From NCBI GenBank assembly GCA_022566215.1, contig JADFJJ010000007.1:1-59222 (forward strand): a DNA stretch of 59,222 nucleotides, written 5' to 3'. Shown in pieces: positions 53,750 to 59,222 of the stretch (position 1 is its first letter; each line of letters opens with the position of its first letter). The stretch comes from Pseudomonadota bacterium (GTDB lineage Bacteria > Pseudomonadota > Alphaproteobacteria > Sphingomonadales > SMXR01). Both the position numbers and the translations under genes were made by a program. The notes beneath the pieces were generated by a model. The model ran no database searches. It had not been told where the DNA came from and worked only from the letters and a program-made list of their open reading frames with translations.

Positions 53750-54448
53750 TTAGTAACCACCGCCCCCGTCAGACTTGATTTTAATCCGTTCAGTGACGCC
53801 GCTTTCTCCCGGAAAGTTGGTAAACATGGCGCGGACCAGAACCGGCATAATTTTTGTCAGGTTCTTTTCCCGCCCAACGCTTTTCACCAGACCCTCGAAC
53901 AAAACCCCGCCGCCGTTCCGCTCAATCACCATCTCCAGGGCGCGCTCGTAGACAGTGTATGCAGTCCGGTAAGAAGAATACCCCAACCCATAGCCATAAC
54001 CATAACCAAAGCCATGACCGCGGTAACCAAGGGAGCCGTAATAAGAGTAATTATAATGGGGGTAATAATAATAGGGAAGGCCGCCATAATAGTGTCCGCC
54101 ATGGTAATAAAACCCGCCAAAGAAGGGGCCGGGATAGGCTGTCCGCCGGGTTCTTGCAATCGGCGGGGAAACAGCGTAATCAATTTTTACAATAATCTCA
54201 GGGGTTTCGGTCCCGGCCGGGGTATAGCCTTCCATTCTCAAATGCTCGCTTATTAATGCCGCATAGCTTTTCAGCTCAAGACTGCCTTTTTTGTCCTCGT
54301 TTTTGGCGATGATAATAAAGGTTTCCCCGCGCGCCCCGGTCAGCTCATGAAAACGGGTGACGTCGGCGCGGTAGGTGGTGGCGCAGGCCCCGAGCAACAG
54401 AATTCCCAGAACCAGAAGTCCAAAAGATTTGATTTTGCCTGACATCAT
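53750..54448 (-). CDS. DUF4136-like lipoprotein with Tyr/Gly-rich insert
   Basis: Lipobox LLGACATTYRADVTRFHEL; low-complexity GGFYYHGGHYYGGLPYYYYPHYNYSYYGSLGYRGHGFGYGYGYGLGY. Confidence 0.75.
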   Translation of the reverse strand: MMSGKIKSFGLLVLGILLLGACATTYRADVTRFHELTGARGETFIIIAKNEDKKGSLELKSYAALISEHLRMEGYTPAGTETPEIIVKIDYAVSPPIARTRRTAYPGPFFGGFYYHGGHYYGGLPYYYYPHYNYSYYGSLGYRGHGFGYGYGYGLGYSSYRTAYTVYERALEMVIERNGGGVLFEGLVKSVGREKNLTKIMPVLVRAMFTNFPGESGVTERIKIKSDGGGGY

Positions 54449-54507
54449 ATTTCTACCTTGACTCAAATTATAAAACATCGCAGGTGAATACACAATGAAC
54501 GGGGGGC

Positions 54508-55536
54508 TTAAGAAGTGAGGCCGATGATCCGGTGGACCTCTTTCAGGATCGGCGCGGCCAGGTCATTGGCCCGCTCGGCGCCCGCCGCCAGGATGCCGTC
54601 AATATAGGCCGGATCGCCTTTCAGGCGTGACATTTCCGCTGTAATTGGGGCCAGTTTCTCCACCGCAAGTTCGCTCAGGGCGGCCTTGAATTCGGCAAAC
54701 CCCTTGCCGCTAAATTCCTGGCACACGCGCTTTAGCGGGAGATCCGCAAGGGCGCTGTAAATGGTTACCAGATTGAGCGCTTCAGGCCGGTCTTTAAGGG
54801 CCTCCAGGTTGTCCGGGATCGGGTCGGCGTCGGTCCGCGCCTTGCGGATTTTTTTGGCGATGGCGCCGGCATCGTCGGTCAGGTTGATGCGCGAGTAATC
54901 GGAAGGATCGGATTTGCTCATTTTCTGCCTGCCGTCCCTGAGCGACATAATCCTGGCCCCTTCCTCGAGAATCGCCGGTTCAACGATTGGAAAAAAGTCG
55001 ACCCCGAAGTCATTGTTGAATTTCTGGGCGATGTCGCGGGTCAGCTCGAGGTGCTGTTTCTGGTCCTGGCCGACCGGGACCCGGGTCGCCTTGTACAAGA
55101 GGATGTCGGCGGCCATCAGGGTCGGGTAGATATAGAGGCCGACGCTGGCCCGTTCCTTGTGCTTGCCGGCCTTGTCCTTGAACTGGGTCATGCGGTTGAG
55201 CCAGCCGAGGCGCGCCACACAGTTGAATATCCAGGCCAGCTCGGCGTGCGCCGGAACCTGGCTTTGGCTGAACAGGATGCTTGCCTCCGGGTCGATCCCG
55301 GAGGCGATATAGGCCGCCGCGGCATCCCGGACATTGTCCCTTAAGGTCTCCGGGTCCTGAAAGGTGGTGATCGCGTGCAGGTCGACAACGCAGTAAATGC
55401 AGTCATAATCCGCCTGCATGCGAGCCCAGTTCCGGAACGCGCCCAGGTAATTTCCCAGGTGCATGTTGCCGGTCGGCTGGGCCCCGGAAAAAACCCGCTC
55501 ACGGGCCTTCATTTTCTTGCTCTGGTCGTTTGCCAT
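54508..55536 (-). CDS. trpS: Tryptophanyl-tRNA synthetase
   Basis: [28 protein letters not shown]. Confidence 0.97.
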   Translation of the reverse strand: MANDQSKKMKARERVFSGAQPTGNMHLGNYLGAFRNWARMQADYDCIYCVVDLHAITTFQDPETLRDNVRDAAAAYIASGIDPEASILFSQSQVPAHAELAWIFNCVARLGWLNRMTQFKDKAGKHKERASVGLYIYPTLMAADILLYKATRVPVGQDQKQHLELTRDIAQKFNNDFGVDFFPIVEPAILEEGARIMSLRDGRQKMSKSDPSDYSRINLTDDAGAIAKKIRKARTDADPIPDNLEALKDRPEALNLVTIYSALADLPLKRVCQEFSGKGFAEFKAALSELAVEKLAPITAEMSRLKGDPAYIDGILAAGAERANDLAAPILKEVHRIIGLTS

Positions 55537-55586
55537 ACCCTGATACCCCTATTATTGCCGCTGCTTCGACGCAAGGGGAAAATGCT

Positions 55587-57155
55587 CTATCCGCTGGGCC
55601 CTTTTCCTGAAAACAGCTGGCGGGCCTCGGCGATGCTGAGCGCCCCGGTCAGGCGCGCCGCGCCGCCGTAGACCAAAAGCCCTATGAGAACCAGAGCGAG
55701 GAGCGCCGCCGCCCCCTCGAAGGTCCCCCTCGCGAAGGAGGGGGCCAGAAGTCTGGATGCAGCCCACAGCACCGCCCCCATCAGCAGGCTTGAGCCAATA
55801 ATTTTCAGCACCCTTCGTTTAAGCCTTTTATCGACCCTGAAATAACCCCGCCGGGCCAGGTAGAGATACAGCAGCGTGACGTTGACCCAGGAGGCGATGG
55901 CGGTCGCCAATGCCAGGCCGACATGGGCCAGGAACTGCATCAGCACGATGTTCAGGACGAAATTGACCCCGATGCTGATCAGGCCGAACTTGACCGGCGT
56001 TCGGGTGTCTTTCCGGGAATAGTAGGCCGGGACCAGAACCTTGACCAGGACGTAGGCCGGAAGACCAATAACATAGGCCATCAATGCCTTTGAAGTCGCA
56101 AGGGTATCAGAGGCAACGAATTCCCCGCGCTGGAAAAGAACCGCAATCATTTCAAAAGAAATTATAAAAAGGGCAAATGCGGCGGGAATAGTCAAAAAAA
56201 GCGCCGCCTCCATTGCCCGGTTTTGCTCAAAAATTGCCTGCTTTTTGTTTCCCGCGCCGAGCGAACGGCTCAAGGCCGGCAGCAGCACCGTCCCGACCGC
56301 CACCCCGATGACCCCGATCGGCAGCTGGTTCAGCCGGTCGGCATAGTAGAGAAAGGAAAGCGATCCCTGCGGCAAAAACGAGCTTAACACCACATCCACT
56401 ATCAGGTTGATCTGCATGACCCCGGCGCCAAACGCCACCGGCGCCATGACCCGGCCCAGCTCCCTGACCCTGGGGGTCAGTTTGGGCCACAGCAGCTTTG
56501 GCCGGAACCCGGCCCTGGACAAGCCCCACAGCATCCACACCAGCTGGATAATCCCGGCCAGCGTCACCGCCCGGGCCAGCGCATGGCCGGTTAAAATGGC
56601 GTTGTCATGGAAAAAAATCATCGCGGTGATCAGGGTCAGGTTCATCAAAATCGGCGCCGCGGCGCCGGCCGCGAACCGGCCCAGCCCGTTCAGGACGCCC
56701 CCCAGCAGGGCGACGATCGAGATCAGCATCAGGTAGGGGAAGGTCATGCGGGAAAATTCAATCGCCAGATCAAATTTGTCCGGCTCTTCCATAAAACCCG
56801 GGGCCAGCAAGATCATCACCCACGGCATGGCGACCTGCATGACCACCGTGAACGCCAGCAAAATGCTGATCAGCACGCTTAGGGATTCCTCGGCGAAACG
56901 CTCCGCCAACTTTCTTTTTTCGGCGTCCTTGCCGCTCCCCAGCAGGCCGCAAAAAATGGGGACGAAGGCCGCGCTGAAGGCCCCTTCGGCAAACAGGCGG
57001 CGGAAAAAATTGGGCAGCTTGAAGGCGACAAAGAAAACGTCTGAAACCAGCCCGGCGCCAAGGAATTTGGCGATCAGGATATCGCGGGCAAAGCCCAGAA
57101 AGCGGCTGATCAGGGTAAGCCCGCTGAAAGTGGATATCGATTTTATTAATGACAT
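55587..57155 (-). CDS. murJ: Lipid II flippase MurJ
   Basis: TLISRFLGFARDILIAKFLGAG, FKLPNFFRRLFAEGAFSAAFVPIF; 12-14 TM profile. Confidence 0.96.
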   Translation of the reverse strand: MSLIKSISTFSGLTLISRFLGFARDILIAKFLGAGLVSDVFFVAFKLPNFFRRLFAEGAFSAAFVPIFCGLLGSGKDAEKRKLAERFAEESLSVLISILLAFTVVMQVAMPWVMILLAPGFMEEPDKFDLAIEFSRMTFPYLMLISIVALLGGVLNGLGRFAAGAAAPILMNLTLITAMIFFHDNAILTGHALARAVTLAGIIQLVWMLWGLSRAGFRPKLLWPKLTPRVRELGRVMAPVAFGAGVMQINLIVDVVLSSFLPQGSLSFLYYADRLNQLPIGVIGVAVGTVLLPALSRSLGAGNKKQAIFEQNRAMEAALFLTIPAAFALFIISFEMIAVLFQRGEFVASDTLATSKALMAYVIGLPAYVLVKVLVPAYYSRKDTRTPVKFGLISIGVNFVLNIVLMQFLAHVGLALATAIASWVNVTLLYLYLARRGYFRVDKRLKRRVLKIIGSSLLMGAVLWAASRLLAPSFARGTFEGAAALLALVLIGLLVYGGAARLTGALSIAEARQLFSGKGPSG

Positions 57156-57177
57156 TCAGACGTCCCTTACACGCTTC

Positions 57178-59220
57178 CTACGGTTTTTTCCCGGTGATGG
57201 CTTGGCGCAGGGCCGTCTCCATTTCATCCAGCTTTTTCGGGTCCAGTATTTTTTTTCCGTCCCGGTCCTGAAGATAAAATACATCCACCGCCCGGTCGCC
57301 GAAGGTGGCAACATGGGCATTGAAAATGGCACAACCATGGCGGACCAGGACCTGGGCCAATTCATGCAGAAGGCCTATCTTGTCCCGGCCCTTGACCTCA
57401 AGAAGCGTAAAGGCGCTGCTGACCTGGTTATCAAAACGGACCCGGGAGGGAACCTCGAAGACTGCCCTCCGGTCCCTGATCAGGCTTTTTTTCCTGACAA
57501 TTTGGAAGGATTGAAGTTCATCCACGGCCAGGGACCGAAGGACGGTTTTCAGTTTTTTTTGTTTTTCCTTCGAGGAAAACAAATCGCTGGGCGGGTTTTC
57601 GACGACAAAACTGGTCAGCCGCCGCCGGTCGGTCAGGGTAAAGCCCCGGGCGTCCAGAATATTGATGCCGAACGAGGCCAGCGCCCCCGCCAGGTTTGAA
57701 AACAGCCCCGATCCGTCCTGTGAGACGACGCTGACGCGGAAAATTTCCGAACCTTCCTGGGGGCCAATTTCAACCGCGATTTTATTTCCCGAATGGCGTT
57801 TCACCAGCACCGCCTCCTTGGCCTGGATCGAGGTCCGGTCGGCCATCCAGTAATTCTCCGGGAACAGCGCCAGTAAATCTTTCAGGCCGCTCACCCGCTC
57901 TTTTTTCAGGACCCTGGCCAGGGCTTCCTTTTTTTCCCTGTTTTGCGCGGCTCTGGCTTTTTTGATGCTTTCCTGGGAGAACCAGGGCTTGGAAATTTCG
58001 TATAAATCCGACAGCAGCCGATGTTTCCAGGCGGTCCAGATTTTAGGCCCGACAGCCATGATGTCGGCAATGGTCAAAACCGCCAGCAGGCGCAGCCGTT
58101 CCAGGGTTTTGACCTTTTTGGTAAAGGTTTTAATGGTCTCGTCGTCCGACAGGTCGCGCTTGAAGGCAACGTTGCTCATCAAAAGATGGTCCCGAACCAG
58201 CCACGCCACCAGGTCGGTCTCCCCCTTGGTAAAACCAAGCCGGGGGCAGAGCCCATGGGCGATCTGCTCGCCAAGCTCGGAATGGTCGCCGCCCCGGCCC
58301 TTGGCGATATCGTGCAGGAACAGCGCCATATAAAGCGCGGACCGTGACATGATGGTCCCGGTGATTTCCGAACCCAGGGTCTGAACCTCGTTCAGTTGCC
58401 CTTTTTCAATCCGCGCCAAAATGCCGATTGCGCGGATGGTATGCTCATCGACGGTATAATAATGGTACATGTCGTGCTGGGTCTGGGCCACCGCGCGGCC
58501 GAAATCGGTAATAAAGCGGCCCAGAACCCCGGCTTCGTTCATGCGTCTTAAGGAGGTTTCCGGATCATGGCGGGAGGTCAGCACCTCCATAAAGGCGTCA
58601 CCCGCCGCCGGATCGCGCCGCAGCCGGGCATCGATCAGCTGCCGGTGACTGGTGATCAATTTCAGGGCATCGGGGTGGATATCGTAGCCATGGCGGTCGG
58701 CGACCGCAAAAATCCGGATCATGTTGGCGGGATTTTTCTGAAAATCCTTTTTGTCGGCAACCGTCAGGCGCCCGCCCACCAGCCGGAATCCCTCGACCTT
58801 GGTTTTCAGGGGCAGCGGCGCCCAGTCCAGCAGACTTTTTTTCTGGTGGCGCTCTTCCAGCAGGGCGCAAAAAATCCGGGTCAGGTCACCGACATCCTTG
58901 GCGATCAGGAAGTAATGCTTCATGAAGCGTTCGACCTTGTTGAGGCCGGGGTGATCCTGATACCGGAACTCTTTCGCCAGCGCCAGCTGCATATCAAAGG
59001 TCACCCGTTCCTCCGCCCGTCCATTCAGCAAGTGCAAATGCTGGCGCACCGTCCACAGAAAATTTTCCGCCCGCCGGAACGTTCCAAGCTCCTTGCTGGT
59101 CAAAATTTTCTTGAGGACCAGGCCGGAGATATCCTCAACCCGGTACAGGAACCGCGCCAGCCAGAACAGGGTATGGAGATCCCGAAGCCCCCCTTTGCCC
59201 TCCTTCAGGTTGGGCTCCAC
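57178..59220 (-). CDS. glnD: Bifunctional uridylyltransferase/uridylyl-removing enzyme GlnD, 5' end outside the window
   Basis: EPNLKEGKGGLRDLHTLFWLAR, HD domain ALYMALFLHDIAKGRGGDHSELG, two C-terminal ACT domains. Confidence 0.96.
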   Translation of the reverse strand: MEPNLKEGKGGLRDLHTLFWLARFLYRVEDISGLVLKKILTSKELGTFRRAENFLWTVRQHLHLLNGRAEERVTFDMQLALAKEFRYQDHPGLNKVERFMKHYFLIAKDVGDLTRIFCALLEERHQKKSLLDWAPLPLKTKVEGFRLVGGRLTVADKKDFQKNPANMIRIFAVADRHGYDIHPDALKLITSHRQLIDARLRRDPAAGDAFMEVLTSRHDPETSLRRMNEAGVLGRFITDFGRAVAQTQHDMYHYYTVDEHTIRAIGILARIEKGQLNEVQTLGSEITGTIMSRSALYMALFLHDIAKGRGGDHSELGEQIAHGLCPRLGFTKGETDLVAWLVRDHLLMSNVAFKRDLSDDETIKTFTKKVKTLERLRLLAVLTIADIMAVGPKIWTAWKHRLLSDLYEISKPWFSQESIKKARAAQNREKKEALARVLKKERVSGLKDLLALFPENYWMADRTSIQAKEAVLVKRHSGNKIAVEIGPQEGSEIFRVSVVSQDGSGLFSNLAGALASFGINILDARGFTLTDRRRLTSFVVENPPSDLFSSKEKQKKLKTVLRSLAVDELQSFQIVRKKSLIRDRRAVFEVPSRVRFDNQVSSAFTLLEVKGRDKIGLLHELAQVLVRHGCAIFNAHVATFGDRAVDVFYLQDRDGKKILDPKKLDEMETALRQAITGKKP

Positions 59221-59222
59221 CA

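Overview
The window is gene-dense, GC-rich bacterial core chromosome, with alphaproteobacterial gene content and order. On the minus strand it carries dnaA-dnaN-recF-gyrB, with rpsT upstream of dnaA, and rpmH-rnpA-yidD-yidC-engB about 8.5 kb beyond gyrB. It also contains def-fmt-truA (+) and dapD/HAD (-). The large minus-strand block fur-miaB-phoH-ybeY-corC-lnt-XRE-metK-trmB-rimP-nusA-infB-rbfA-truB-rpsO-pnp is present, as are ubiE-ubiB-coaBC-dut-moeB (+), and mucR, tsaB, nitroreductase, nfu, usp, trpS, murJ and the 3' part of glnD (-). One tRNA gene (Arg, ACG) is present. I found no CRISPR array, prophage, transposase or defence island, and nothing I would call a new multi-gene system. The most useful anomalies are: (1) a +1-type frame disruption in the essential GTPase gene engB; (2) a decayed C-terminal relic of rimI fused onto the end of tsaB; (3) an untracked 39-codon ORF overlapping the start of a Kef-type antiporter by ATGA; (4) a diverged direct-repeat/hairpin module just downstream of tRNA-Arg; (5) an 8.5 kb accessory block between gyrB and rpmH holding an orphan histidine kinase, a DUF547-like protein and a lipoprotein; (6) a 740 bp dnaA-rpsT intergenic region as an oriC or long 5'UTR candidate; (7) a structured metK leader. 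All family names come from reading the translated sequences; no database search was run.
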